Positions 42,525 through 49,892 of a DNA stretch of 64,000 bases are shown piece after piece (positions within the stretch are counted from its first letter, which is position 1; the number at the start of each line of letters is the position of its first letter). Under the pieces are notes generated by a model that was not told the DNA's origin, did no database searches, and was given only the letters and a program-made list of their open reading frames with translations. Origin of the DNA: Bacillus sp. FJAT-45350 (GTDB taxonomy: Bacteria > Bacillota > Bacilli > Bacillales > NISU01); contig NZ_NISU01000001.1 in the NCBI RefSeq assembly GCF_002335805.1, positions 1,496,079 through 1,560,078 of the forward strand, written 5' to 3'. The position numbers and the translations under genes were made by a program.

Positions 42525-43907
42525 ATGATAACAAAGGAACCTCATCCATTCATACGCCTATTAGGTGCACTCTGCTATGTAACAACGATTTTATATTTAG
42601 TGGAACATTTCTATCCTAGCAATTTAATTGTAATTATATATAGTACGTTTGGAGCTATCTTGCTGGCATGTGCCTTTATTTTTATTTCAAATGTTAACCG
42701 ATTCATTGTTTCAACCTTACTCATTGTCGGGAGCATATGCTTGTACATTGAGGGGATACCGATAAGTGTTGGAATGACTGGTTTTGGAGAAAATACGAAT
42801 CTACTGTCTTTATTCTTGCTCATTCCGTTAATTGGTACATTTATGTCAACTGCAGGCTATCTTTCAGCATTAAAGGATAAGGTGCAAGAAAGAGAACAAA
42901 GAGGTAGTCAACACCCATACCGTCTAAGTTATTTTTTAACCGCATCAATTGGTGTTTTGTTAAATTACGGTTCAATGGCAATAGTTAAACGAATATCAGA
43001 GGAGAGCTTTACAGCCTATCGTGATAAACAACTAACCTTAAACATCATGAGAGCCTTTGGATTTTGTATGCTTTGGTCTCCATATTTTGTTAATGTTGGA
43101 CTGATTCTTGTACTGTTTGATTTGTCGTGGTTTGATATAGGTCGATATGGCTTTTTCCTTGGGGCTATCTATTTAGTAGTATCGTGGCTTTTATTTAGAA
43201 GAATATCCTTTTCTGATGACCCAATTGTTGAGAATGTTAAACAAAAAGAGAGCTCTACAAAGCAACAATCACTGTTACCCTTTTTTACATTTAGTGTTGT
43301 TCTCATTTGTTTGTCGTTCCTATTAGACTATTTCTTAGCAGTAAATATGCTAACTGTTGTATCCTTGCTAGCACTTGTCCTCCCTTTTATTTGGGCAATG
43401 ATAACAAAGGTAATAAGGTCGTATATACATGATGTAGCAGACCAAGTTCAACATTCATTTATAAGACTAAAAAACGAATTGGCTGTTTTTATTAGTGCGG
43501 GATTTTTTGGAATGGCTCTATCACAAACAGAAATTGGTTCAATTATTTCAAGTATTCTATTTCAAGCGTCGTTTGGCTCTATTTATTTATTAAGTATTTT
43601 TATTGTCGTTTTATCAATATTGCTAGCCCAAATAGGGATTCATCCGGTTATTATCGTTATTGGAATCGGAAGTGCTCTGTCTCCAGTGAAGTTTGGAGTT
43701 AGTCCTGAATATATGGCATTAATTCTTCTAGTTGCTTGGACTACTGCAACACAAATGTCACCATTCTCAGGTCAGGTCCTGATGGCATCACGTCTTATGA
43801 ACCAATCGCCAACAGCACTGATTAAGCAAAATTATAGCTTTGCACTCCTACTAGCAGGTCTATTAACGACAGTAATTTACTTACTGCTTTTACTTGGGTG
43901 GATATAA
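42525..43907 (+). CDS. Polytopic membrane protein, possible ion-transporter-superfamily permease
   Basis: A 460-residue integral membrane protein with roughly 12 hydrophobic segments in two halves around a charged loop (residues about 228-243, IVENVKQKESSTKQQ). NIMRAFGFCMLWSPYFVNVGLIL in the first half and ILLVAWTTATQMSPFSGQVLMASRL in the second look like paired re-entrant motifs of the IT superfamily (CitMHS/DASS/TRAP DctM), where S/T-rich hairpins bind sodium and an organic anion. I cannot assign a substrate. ATG 42525 has AAAGGAG upstream and a tight terminator follows. Confidence 0.6.
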   Translation: MITKEPHPFIRLLGALCYVTTILYLVEHFYPSNLIVIIYSTFGAILLACAFIFISNVNRFIVSTLLIVGSICLYIEGIPISVGMTGFGENTNLLSLFLLIPLIGTFMSTAGYLSALKDKVQEREQRGSQHPYRLSYFLTASIGVLLNYGSMAIVKRISEESFTAYRDKQLTLNIMRAFGFCMLWSPYFVNVGLILVLFDLSWFDIGRYGFFLGAIYLVVSWLLFRRISFSDDPIVENVKQKESSTKQQSLLPFFTFSVVLICLSFLLDYFLAVNMLTVVSLLALVLPFIWAMITKVIRSYIHDVADQVQHSFIRLKNELAVFISAGFFGMALSQTEIGSIISSILFQASFGSIYLLSIFIVVLSILLAQIGIHPVIIVIGIGSALSPVKFGVSPEYMALILLVAWTTATQMSPFSGQVLMASRLMNQSPTALIKQNYSFALLLAGLLTTVIYLLLLLGWI

Positions 43908-43908
43908 T

Positions 43909-43931
43909 CAAGAAAGCATTATGCTTTCTTG
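43909..43931 (+). terminator. Terminator of the 460-aa permease gene
   Basis: CAAGAAAG and CTTTCTTG form an 8-bp stem with the loop CATTATG, followed by GGATTTATT, immediately after the stop. Confidence 0.7.
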
Positions 43932-44023
43932 GGATTTATTATTATTTATCTCCCATGGACTAACATTGTGCTTCCTAATATTACTTAATCTCATTAAAAA
44001 AGGATGGAATTAGAGTTAAAAAT

Positions 44024-44065
44024 AAGACGACTTATATTCCATTAAAATAGAATATAAGTCGTCTT
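44024..44065 (-). terminator. Terminator of the betaine-binding protein gene
   Basis: A perfect 16-bp stem (AAGACGACTTATATTC and its complement) with a 10-nt loop, followed on the minus strand by ATTTTTAA. Confidence 0.85.
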
Positions 44066-44144
44066 TGCATATTATATTTTTTATATATTTATGTTCTAAT
44101 CTCCACAACAATGTACTTACTTTTTACCATTAATATTTAAAATC

Positions 44145-45014
44145 CTACTGTATCCAGGCATTAACAAGTTCTCGATTTTCTTCTAGCCACAGTCTTGCTC
44201 CTTCTTCTCCATCTCCTGTATCTTTAATAACCGCCATTAAGTTACCAAGAGATGCGTCATCCATAAACCAGTTGTTCATCCACTGAACTACTTCTGGATA
44301 GTCCTCAGTAAAGCCTGTTCTTGTCATATAATAAATATCGTCTGGTTCTCCGTATACATTTTTCGGGTCTTCTAAATACTTCAAGTCATATTCAGAAAAA
44401 GCCCAATGGGGACTCCATAAAGTAACTACAATGGGATCCTCCCTATTGTAATGAGTCGATAATTCAGCCATCATTGCGGGGTCAGAACTAGTAATCAAAT
44501 CTAAGTCTAGTCCATATTCATTGACAGCGTTTTTAGTCATTTCAGTTAAACTAGCCCCAGGGTCAATTCCAACAATTCTGCCTTTTAAATCTTCTTTTAT
44601 TTCATTTAGTTCATCAATACTGTCTATATCCATATAACTAGGAACTACTAATCCAAGCCCCGTTTTCTCATACCATATATCATGCATTTCTACATTGTCC
44701 CCATAGCGTTCCATATATGAGTGGTCTGTATTTGGTAACCATACTTCAGGAGCAATGTCTAGTTCTCCTCTTGATACACCAAGCCAAACAGGCGCCTTAT
44801 CCATTGCCCGTATCTCAACATCATATCCTTGTTCCTCTAATAAAATCTCCCACATATGAGAAACAGCAATATTCTCTGCCCAATTGTTTCTTCCTATAAC
44901 TATTTGCCCTTTATCGTCAGCACCATCTGTTGTGTCATCTTGTCCATTACAGGCTCCTATTACAGCTGATATGAGAACAATAATAACGATAAATAGCAAG
45001 CGTAAATTCTTCAT
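44145..45014 (-). CDS. Glycine betaine/proline-type ABC substrate-binding lipoprotein (OpuAC family)
   Basis: A 289-residue binding protein with a signal peptide and a lipobox (AVIGAC, Cys22). The mature part is of the OpuAC type: IVIGRNNWAENIAVSHMWEILLEEQGYDVE, EVWLPNTDHSYMERYGD, VGIDPGASLTEMTK and LWSPHWAFSEYDLKYLEDPK, whose Trp residues form the quaternary-amine aromatic cage. It should capture glycine betaine or a related osmolyte outside the cell. No permease or ATPase gene is adjacent, so it must work with a transporter elsewhere or be an orphan receptor. Start ATG 45014 after AGAGGTG. Confidence 0.87.
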   Translation of the reverse strand: MKNLRLLFIVIIVLISAVIGACNGQDDTTDGADDKGQIVIGRNNWAENIAVSHMWEILLEEQGYDVEIRAMDKAPVWLGVSRGELDIAPEVWLPNTDHSYMERYGDNVEMHDIWYEKTGLGLVVPSYMDIDSIDELNEIKEDLKGRIVGIDPGASLTEMTKNAVNEYGLDLDLITSSDPAMMAELSTHYNREDPIVVTLWSPHWAFSEYDLKYLEDPKNVYGEPDDIYYMTRTGFTEDYPEVVQWMNNWFMDDASLGNLMAVIKDTGDGEEGARLWLEENRELVNAWIQ

Positions 45015-45526
45015 GAGTACACCTCTTTACTATATTAGTATTCTAAGCTAATCCTCCCCTAAATTTTCATTTTCTATTCTTAATAACGATGCAATTCCAC
45101 TTAAATTAAAAACCGAAAAAAATTACTTGAAATTTCTCTAATTTCCTCAAACAAGGAGACGATCCATTAGACTACTATTGAAGATAATTAACAAATAATT
45201 CTGGAAAACTGCATAAAAATTCAAATGAAGAGGCTGGAACAAAAGGTCCGCTTGACCTTTTGTTCCAGCCTCGAAGCAATGCAGAGTGGCTACATATTTT
45301 AAAAGGATTGAAAGGAGGAAGCAACTGAAAAAGTCCAATCTAGACGATTCGAGAAGTGGCAACGGCTACGCGCATTAACTTAAAGGCGCGTAGCGAACCG
45401 AACCATTGCACCCTCTATTGAAGACTTGTATTCCAACCTATTGCAAAACATCAATCATTTAATTTCACAAATCTGTAAACTTTTCAGTTTCCTCCAAATA
45501 GGGTCCATCCTTTTTATCGTTAAAAT
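45015..45526. other. Gene-free gap rich in interspersed repeats
   Basis: No ORF with a plausible ribosome site was found. The first 200 nt hold the promoter side of the betaine-binding gene and A/T-rich sequence. 45230-45272 is a perfect 19-bp palindrome, GAGGCTGGAACAAAAGGTC around CGCTT. 45323-45371 matches 55750-55797 (CTGAAAAAGTCCAA-Y-CTAGACGATTCGAG). 45385-45440 is the inverse of the CTTCAATAGAGGGTGCAA module at 28.57 kb. The 71-codon frame on the minus strand here is made of these repeats. Confidence 0.75.
45230..45272. repeat. Perfect 19-bp palindrome, terminator-like repeat
   Basis: The arms GAGGCTGGAACAAAAGGTC and its complement flank a 5-nt loop. Related palindromes lie at 28610-28654, 48545-48587 and, split, at 55717-55942. 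Confidence 0.8.
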
Positions 45527-46435
45527 TTATGCAACACTTTTTGTCTCTTTATTCTGTTTCATTCTCTGCTCAAGCATACCGGTTGTTAAGTAAACCCCGA
45601 TAAAAACGAGTATTCCACCAAGGATTTGTTCTAACGTAATTCTATCTCCTAGAGCTAAGCTAATAACTGCTGTGAAGACAGGAATTAAATTAAGGAAGAT
45701 ACCAGCTTGGCTTGCTCCAATCTCTCGGACTGAAATATTCCAGAAAATAAAGGAACCAACTGATGAAAAGATGACCATATACAAAATTCCTGTAAAAGCA
45801 AGGCTGCTAAGCGATGATAGGTCAATAGGCTGTGTAAGAGCAAATGGCGCTAAAAGGATCATACCAAACAATGTAGATACAGCTGTTGCTGTAATGGGTG
45901 GGATTTTGACTCGTCTTCCAATTATAGAATAAAGCGTCCAAATGATTACAGCTCCAATCATCAGAAGATCACCAGTATTGTAGCTTGCGTGAAAGACATT
46001 CCATATTTTACCTTCAGTTAAAATGAGTAATGCCCCAGCTAAAGATGTTAAGAAGCCAATCCCTTGAACTCTTGTTAATTTCTCTCTGAGAAGGAATACG
46101 GAAAATAAGACAATAACCCCTGGATTTAATGCACTTACTAACGCTGCATTTGTAGCAGACGTAAAGCTAAGTGCCGAATAAAGGATTAAATTATACCCGA
46201 TTGTCCCTAGAATTCCCATTATAAGAAGGAGATGCCATGACTTCTTAATTGCTTGCAATTTGGGTTTCTCTAATAGGTAAGCAATCGGAAACAAAATAAA
46301 TAAGGCTAATACCCATCTAGAAAACGTAATCCATACTGGTGACATTTCTGTCACGACATATGAACCAAAAACATAATTACCTGCCCAAAACAAATTACAT
46401 AAAATTAATAAAGTCCAAACTTTATACTTCTTCAT
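45527..46435 (-). CDS. EamA-family (DMT superfamily) transporter
   Basis: A 302-residue protein with ten predicted TM helices arranged as two five-helix EamA repeats; the first begins LLILCNLFWAGNYVFGSYVVTEMSP with the W-x-x-N and P-x-x-x-x-x-x-R landmarks, and the second begins LLMIGAVIIWTLYSIIGRRV. Such proteins are exporters of metabolites or drugs such as amino acids or nucleobases; the substrate is not predictable. It ends in a positively charged tail (EQRMKQNKETKS). AAAGG lies upstream of ATG 46435 at longish spacing. Monocistronic, downstream of repeats. Confidence 0.87.
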   Translation of the reverse strand: MKKYKVWTLLILCNLFWAGNYVFGSYVVTEMSPVWITFSRWVLALFILFPIAYLLEKPKLQAIKKSWHLLLIMGILGTIGYNLILYSALSFTSATNAALVSALNPGVIVLFSVFLLREKLTRVQGIGFLTSLAGALLILTEGKIWNVFHASYNTGDLLMIGAVIIWTLYSIIGRRVKIPPITATAVSTLFGMILLAPFALTQPIDLSSLSSLAFTGILYMVIFSSVGSFIFWNISVREIGASQAGIFLNLIPVFTAVISLALGDRITLEQILGGILVFIGVYLTTGMLEQRMKQNKETKSVA

Positions 46436-46626
46436 AAATGTGTGAGCCTTTCTTGAATAGTTAGTATATTCTAATAGCTTACTTGATTACTATAACTTAG
46501 TTCAAGTATTTTCTTTCATTAAGAAAACCACTATTATTGAAAAAGGGAAAAAACCGTCCTATGTATATAGCCCGGTGTGTATGTATTCGAATAAAATAGT
46601 TTCCTCACCAAATGAATATAGGCGAA

Positions 46627-46653
46627 ACGAACAAGTATATTCTTCATATTCTA
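46627..46653 (+). promoter_or_regulatory. Sigma-K/sigma-E-type sporulation promoter
   Basis: AC at 46627-46628, then 16 nt, then CATATTCTA at 46645-46653, which matches the mother-cell sigma pattern AC-N16-CATANNNTA. It lies about 23 nt upstream of the start codon at 46676, with AAGGAGG in between. Confidence 0.6.
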
Positions 46654-46675
46654 TAGGAATAAGGAGGTATGTAAG

Positions 46676-46945
46676 ATGTTTTACTATTTTAGATATCCTT
46701 TTCCCTGGGTACAAAGACAGCCTGTATTCTTTCCAGCACAATTTAAGGTAAATACATTCGATCCTTATAAAGTGGAACTACCTTCGTTTCATACTGTTTC
46801 TGATAAATCGATTTACTGCAAAAAGCAATGTGCCTCCTTTGGCCTTGTACCAGGTACAGTAGTATGGCTAAACTGTATAAATGGTTGCAATTCGTATCTT
46901 GGTTCTTTATTAGACGATCCCCAGTTTATTGAAGACATGGAGTGA
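46676..46945 (+). CDS. Small Cys- and aromatic-rich protein, probable sporulation gene
   Basis: An 89-residue protein with a strong ribosome site (AAGGAGG) and a mother-cell-type promoter motif just upstream. The N-terminal half is rich in Phe, Tyr, Trp and Pro (MFYYFRYPFPWVQRQPVFFP), a composition seen in spore-coat and crust proteins. The second half has three to four cysteines (IYCKKQCASF, LNCINGCNSYLG). No signal peptide or membrane helix. I do not recognise a family; a spore-coat-associated role is inferred from promoter and composition only. Confidence 0.7.
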   Translation: MFYYFRYPFPWVQRQPVFFPAQFKVNTFDPYKVELPSFHTVSDKSIYCKKQCASFGLVPGTVVWLNCINGCNSYLGSLLDDPQFIEDME

Positions 46946-46947
46946 GG

Positions 46948-47136
46948 TTATTTACTTTGTGTAAACATACTTACACCAACAACAGACATAATCCCGCCTA
47001 GGATCATACCCCCATATGCCATAATTGGGTTATATGCAGTATTTGGCTCCTCTGCTAAAGAGTATTCATTATAACCAGTTATAAAACAAAGTCCACCAAG
47101 GACAACTAAAGCGATTGCCATATATTTATCTCTCAA
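46948..47136 (-). CDS. Small two-helix membrane protein
   Basis: A 62-residue protein from TTG 47136, chosen because TGGAGG lies 8 nt upstream; the open frame extends further but into non-coding-like sequence. It has two hydrophobic helices (MAIALVVLGGLCFITGY near the N-terminus and MAYGGMILGGIMSVVGVSMF at the end) joined by an acidic loop with SLAEEPNTAYNP. Family not recognised. It converges on the sporulation-type gene, ending 2 nt after it. Confidence 0.6.
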   Translation of the reverse strand: MRDKYMAIALVVLGGLCFITGYNEYSLAEEPNTAYNPIMAYGGMILGGIMSVVGVSMFTQSK

Positions 47137-47249
47137 AACATGATACCTCCATTTCACAAATGAACTAATACTATCTGTTTGGATACAAATAGAGTGAGTT
47201 CCTATCAAAAAATAAAAACAACTGAAGTTTAAGAGAGGGGATTCAGTTT

Positions 47250-47416
47250 CTATCCATTTTCATGTTTTTCTAGATTCTGTTTCCTCTGCTTCGTTTTTGT
47301 ATTATCGACGACTACTTTGAGTTTTGGACGAGAATTCTTTCTCTTTACCACTTCTACTATAGCAAAGATTAAGACAGCACCACCTACAAATATAAGCTCT
47401 TCTATTGTTACCCCAA
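47250..47416 (-). CDS. Small membrane protein gene, frame broken just after its start codon
   Basis: A good promoter (47466-47494), a cre-like site, AAGGAGG at 47424-47430 and, 7 nt later, TTG at 47416 all point to a real gene. But TTG-GGG-TAA stops at once. One more G in the GGGG run (47411-47414) would give MGVTIEELIFVGGAVLIFAI, a TM helix, then a basic tail with KVVVDNTKTKQRKQNLEKHE, 55 residues in all. Either a sequencing or assembly slip in a homopolymer or a recent inactivating deletion explains this. Family unknown. Confidence 0.5.
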
Positions 47417-47448
47417 GGATAGCCCTCCTTATGACGTATAAAATTTAT

Positions 47449-47494
47449 TGAAAACGCTTACATGAATAATACCAGTTGTGGATTAAATTAACAA
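47449..47494 (-). promoter_or_regulatory. Sigma-A promoter with overlapping catabolite-response (cre) site
   Basis: On the minus strand: TTGTTA (47489-47494), 17 nt, then TGG-TATTAT (extended -10 at 47466-47471). The palindrome TGAAAACGCTTACA at 47449-47462 fits the CcpA consensus WGWAANCGNTNWCA at every position and covers the expected transcription start. Confidence 0.65.
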
Positions 47495-47525
47495 CTATAA
47501 ACTGAATTTTCTAATTATTAAATCA

Positions 47526-47566
47526 AAAAAGATATCTCGAATTTTAGTTTAATCGAGATATCTTTT
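47526..47566 (-). terminator. Terminator of the three-small-ORF operon
   Basis: AAAAGATATCTCGA and TCGAGATATCTTTT form a 14-bp stem, followed by TTGATT on the minus strand, 29 nt after the stop at 47595. Confidence 0.8.
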
Positions 47567-47594
47567 AGTTTACATAATATTATTATGTGGTATT

Positions 47595-47750
47595 TTACTT
47601 ACTCTCTTTCTTCCTGCTTTTCCCTTGCTGTTTTTCAATCGCAACATTACGTTCTCCGCCGTCAGCAAGTTCTTCTGCAAATTCCTTACTTACCTCATTT
47701 TCTCCTAATGCTAATTCGACTGGTTTTCCACGTCTTTTATGATGTGGCAT
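47595..47750 (-). CDS. 51-residue basic hydrophilic protein (third of small-ORF operon)
   Basis: ATG 47750 is preceded by GGAGGG that overlaps the end of the preceding ORF. The product begins MPHHKRRGKPVELALGENEV, has a short acidic helix (SKEFAEELADGGE) and ends in a Lys/Arg/Gln-rich tail. No Cys, Trp or membrane segment. This composition is like that of small acid-soluble or minor spore proteins, but I cannot match a named family. Three such genes lie head to tail within 450 nt and share one terminator. Confidence 0.65.
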   Translation of the reverse strand: MPHHKRRGKPVELALGENEVSKEFAEELADGGERNVAIEKQQGKSRKKESK

Positions 47751-47752
47751 AT

Positions 47753-47905
47753 CTATCCCTCCAAATTATCTTTTTTATCTACCTGACTGTATTCGTTTAA
47801 ATATTTGTTTTCTCCTGGTGCAAATGATACGTTTTGTAGACTGCAATCGTCCTTCTCTTGAAGAAGGATTTCTTCGTAGTTTTTAGTTTCCTCGTCCTTA
47901 CTCAT
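47753..47905 (-). CDS. 50-residue acidic protein (second of small-ORF operon)
   Basis: From ATG 47905 the product begins MSKDEETKNYEEILLQEKDD and ends SQVDKKDNLEG. It is hydrophilic and acidic, with a single Cys. The ribosome site is weak (AAAGGGTAACT, within the end of the preceding ORF), so translation may depend on coupling to the upstream gene; its stop is 2 nt before the next ATG. No family recognised. Confidence 0.55.
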   Translation of the reverse strand: MSKDEETKNYEEILLQEKDDCSLQNVSFAPGENKYLNEYSQVDKKDNLEG

Positions 47906-47907
47906 AG

Positions 47908-48045
47908 TTACCCTTTCGATCCTGGTCCTGTTTTCGGACGGTTGTGGTTACTACGACGATATTGCTCCTCTACATCAGGAAGGCTTTCAGTCGGTGTCAT
48001 ATTATTAGTGGACGCTGCATTTTTTTGAGAATGTCTTTTACGCAT
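47908..48045 (-). CDS. 45-residue basic protein (first of small-ORF operon)
   Basis: ATG 48045 has AAAGGAGG 8 nt upstream, a strong site. The product begins MRKRHSQKNAASTNNM, contains TPTESLPDVEEQYRRSN and ends RPKTGPGSKG; it is highly basic and hydrophilic, with no hydrophobic core, so likely disordered or nucleic-acid associated. It leads the operon 48045-47595. Sequence character suggests a spore-associated small protein, which is inference. Confidence 0.65.
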   Translation of the reverse strand: MRKRHSQKNAASTNNMTPTESLPDVEEQYRRSNHNRPKTGPGSKG

Positions 48046-48150
48046 GGAAAATAACCTCCTTTGGTTGAACTACGTATAGTTTGCTGGTGTTCAGATAAAA
48101 ATAATCACGGTAATAATTACATAAAGATTAAGTGAACAGGAGTGATGAAT

Positions 48151-48381
48151 ATGGCAAATAAATCATCTCGTAAGAAACAAATTGAAAGTATTCAAACAGA
48201 AACGAATAGTTCTTCTGTTATTAATGACGTGATATCAAATGAATTTGAGCAATATCCTGGACAAAACGAACAAGTTACAGAAGAGGATATTCTACTTTCT
48301 TCATTTGAAAAAGATATCGTTCATCATACTGTTGATGGTAAGACATGGAATTCAATAAGTAAAAAAGAACAAAAACCGTAA
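48151..48381 (+). CDS. 76-residue hydrophilic protein, end overlapped by a repeat
   Basis: From ATG 48151 (CAGGAG 7 nt upstream) the product begins MANKSSRKKQIESIQTETNS, has the acidic middle FEQYPGQNEQVTEEDILLSS and ends VDGKTWNSISKKEQKP. It is soluble and mostly polar with no Cys. The last codons (KEQKP and stop) lie inside the interspersed repeat AAGAACAAAAACCG that also occurs at 41550, so the repeat has supplied the natural C-terminus. It is divergent from the three-small-ORF operon. Family unknown. Confidence 0.65.
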   Translation: MANKSSRKKQIESIQTETNSSSVINDVISNEFEQYPGQNEQVTEEDILLSSFEKDIVHHTVDGKTWNSISKKEQKP

Positions 48382-48531
48382 AGCGGTCTTTTTTAAAAGC
48401 AATGTGCGGAGCCACTACCTGTTTTAAAGTATAGTGTGAAGTGGGTTTCTTGGCGCTATACGCGTAGTGCGTGGAGCCATTGCCCTTCTTTGAATAAGCT
48501 TTCAATTATCCATAGCTTAAGTATTCTTTAA
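48365..48531. repeat. Interspersed repeat, interrupted form
   Basis: AAGAACAAAAACCGTAAAGCGGTC (48365-48388) and TTTGAATAAGCTTTCA... (48489-48531) are the two halves of the repeat at 41550-41619, here separated by about 100 nt. That insert carries GCGGAGCCACTACC, a GAAGTGGGTTTCTT hairpin and GCGTAGTGCGTGGAGCCATT, members of the structured family at 24.8 and 55.8 kb. Confidence 0.65.
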
Positions 48532-48544
48532 ATTCCATAAAAGA

Positions 48545-48587
48545 AGCTGGTACAAAAGGTCTGTTTTTGACCTTTTGTACCAGCTTT
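48545..48587 (-). terminator. 18-bp palindromic terminator-like repeat after the CPBP gene
   Basis: AAGCTGGTACAAAAGGTC and its exact complement flank a 7-nt loop, TGTTTTT, directly downstream of the CPBP stop at 48595. Same family as the palindromes at 28.6 and 45.2 kb. Confidence 0.7.
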
Positions 48588-48594
48588 AATTTAA

Positions 48595-49731
48595 CTAAAC
48601 CTCTAAAAATTGTGTGAAACCTAAAATGAATAACACCCAAATCCCAATTAACATATGAGAAACACAAACACCAATCAGTGATTTTTGTCTGGAGTACATC
48701 CAACCCCAGAATAAACCAGGTATAAATGCAGCTAGTGCAAAAAGAGTCCCTATATGTGAATGTGCCATAGCGAATAATAGATTCGATAGAATGATAGAAA
48801 GAAACAGTTTTCCTTTTTTATTTGGGAGAAACTGATAAAATGCGGATTGTAAGCCTGCTCTGGCTATGAACTCTTGTACGATAGAAAAAATGAGGTACAC
48901 AATAATAGTGAATATAAATAGTGAATACGTGAACTCTACACCAGAAAATGCAGCTGTAAGGTTAAATAATGGAATCTCTGAAAATTCTGGTATAAACGTA
49001 ATGAGAGCCCATTTTAATAGGAAGAAAAATAGAAGTACAGGAATCGTTAACATGACTCCATCCTTCAAGCTCTGACGCCATCCTTTCAACGTTAAACCAA
49101 ATAAATCAAGAGGATAGCCACTTTTTTTCATTATATTAAAAGTAACATAAGCAAACAATAAAATAAGTGCGATATCTACATAGGTTGAAACACCAAAGTA
49201 GTCTACAAATTGAGTGAGAGATACTAGTAATAGCGTATAGATAGATAAGATAAATAAGAGATTAGAAGATAAAATTCCTAGTGCTTTATACTTTTTCTGT
49301 TCTTTTTCAATTGCTTTCTTTTGTATGTTAGACTTTGTGTTTATATCCTTAACAACTTTTGTTAATAGTTTTATATGGAGATGTTGATAGGCATGTCCAT
49401 TAATCATTTGGCTTGTATCTATTTTAAGTACCATCATGGCTGTATTTGCTTTTACAGTATAATAACTCTTCTCTTGAGTAATTGACGCTTCTCCTATAAG
49501 GTCCCCACTCTTTTTTTCTGATATATGTTCGTTTTCTTTATACAAACCTACGGAACCAGATATAATTAAATAAAGAAAATTTGATTGTTCCTCTTCAATG
49601 ACAATGATGTCATTCTTATTAAAAAATTCTTTACTTGAAATAAATTTTAACTGTTCATACTCCTGCTTTGAAAATATAGTTGTAAATTGGTTTTCATTTA
49701 TCTCTTGCACATGTAACGCAGTATTTGCCAT
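48595..49731 (-). CDS. cNMP-binding domain fused to a CPBP (Abi/Rce1-like) membrane protein
   Basis: A 378-residue fusion. Residues about 12-130 form a cyclic-nucleotide-binding (CRP-like) fold: FFNKNDIIVIEEEQSNFLYLIISGSVGLYKENE, GDLIGEAS. After a charged linker (about 133-150) come about eight TM helices and a CPBP domain. The usual EExxxR motif reads QEFIAR (Gln286, Glu287, Arg291), FAMAHSHIG provides the second motif (His324), and CVSHMLIG the third (His359). Loss of the first Glu and absence of Asn/Asp/Ser four residues after His359 suggest altered or absent protease activity. GAGGAG precedes ATG 49731. The cNMP motif lacks an obvious phosphate-binding Arg, so the ligand is uncertain. Confidence 0.8.
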   Translation of the reverse strand: MANTALHVQEINENQFTTIFSKQEYEQLKFISSKEFFNKNDIIVIEEEQSNFLYLIISGSVGLYKENEHISEKKSGDLIGEASITQEKSYYTVKANTAMMVLKIDTSQMINGHAYQHLHIKLLTKVVKDINTKSNIQKKAIEKEQKKYKALGILSSNLLFILSIYTLLLVSLTQFVDYFGVSTYVDIALILLFAYVTFNIMKKSGYPLDLFGLTLKGWRQSLKDGVMLTIPVLLFFFLLKWALITFIPEFSEIPLFNLTAAFSGVEFTYSLFIFTIIVYLIFSIVQEFIARAGLQSAFYQFLPNKKGKLFLSIILSNLLFAMAHSHIGTLFALAAFIPGLFWGWMYSRQKSLIGVCVSHMLIGIWVLFILGFTQFLEV

Positions 49732-49892
49732 AACTTCTCCTCACTAACGCACATATTATTATTTCATTATACTTTATTCTTGTGTGACGATGTAGTAATG
49801 TGAGGACAGTAAATATTAGAAGTGTAGTTGAATATTTCATTCTTATTTTCTTCAATTCGAGGGAAAAGTATTGATAAAGCGAGGTGGATCTA

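Noticed and set aside
45147-45362. 71-codon minus-strand ORF
   Set aside because: It runs through three interspersed repeat modules that recur elsewhere in non-coding gaps, and has no ribosome site.
47585-47800. 71-codon plus-strand ORF
   Set aside because: It is antisense to two small minus-strand ORFs that have proper ribosome sites and stop/start coupling; its product is an unstructured Leu/Phe-rich read-through.
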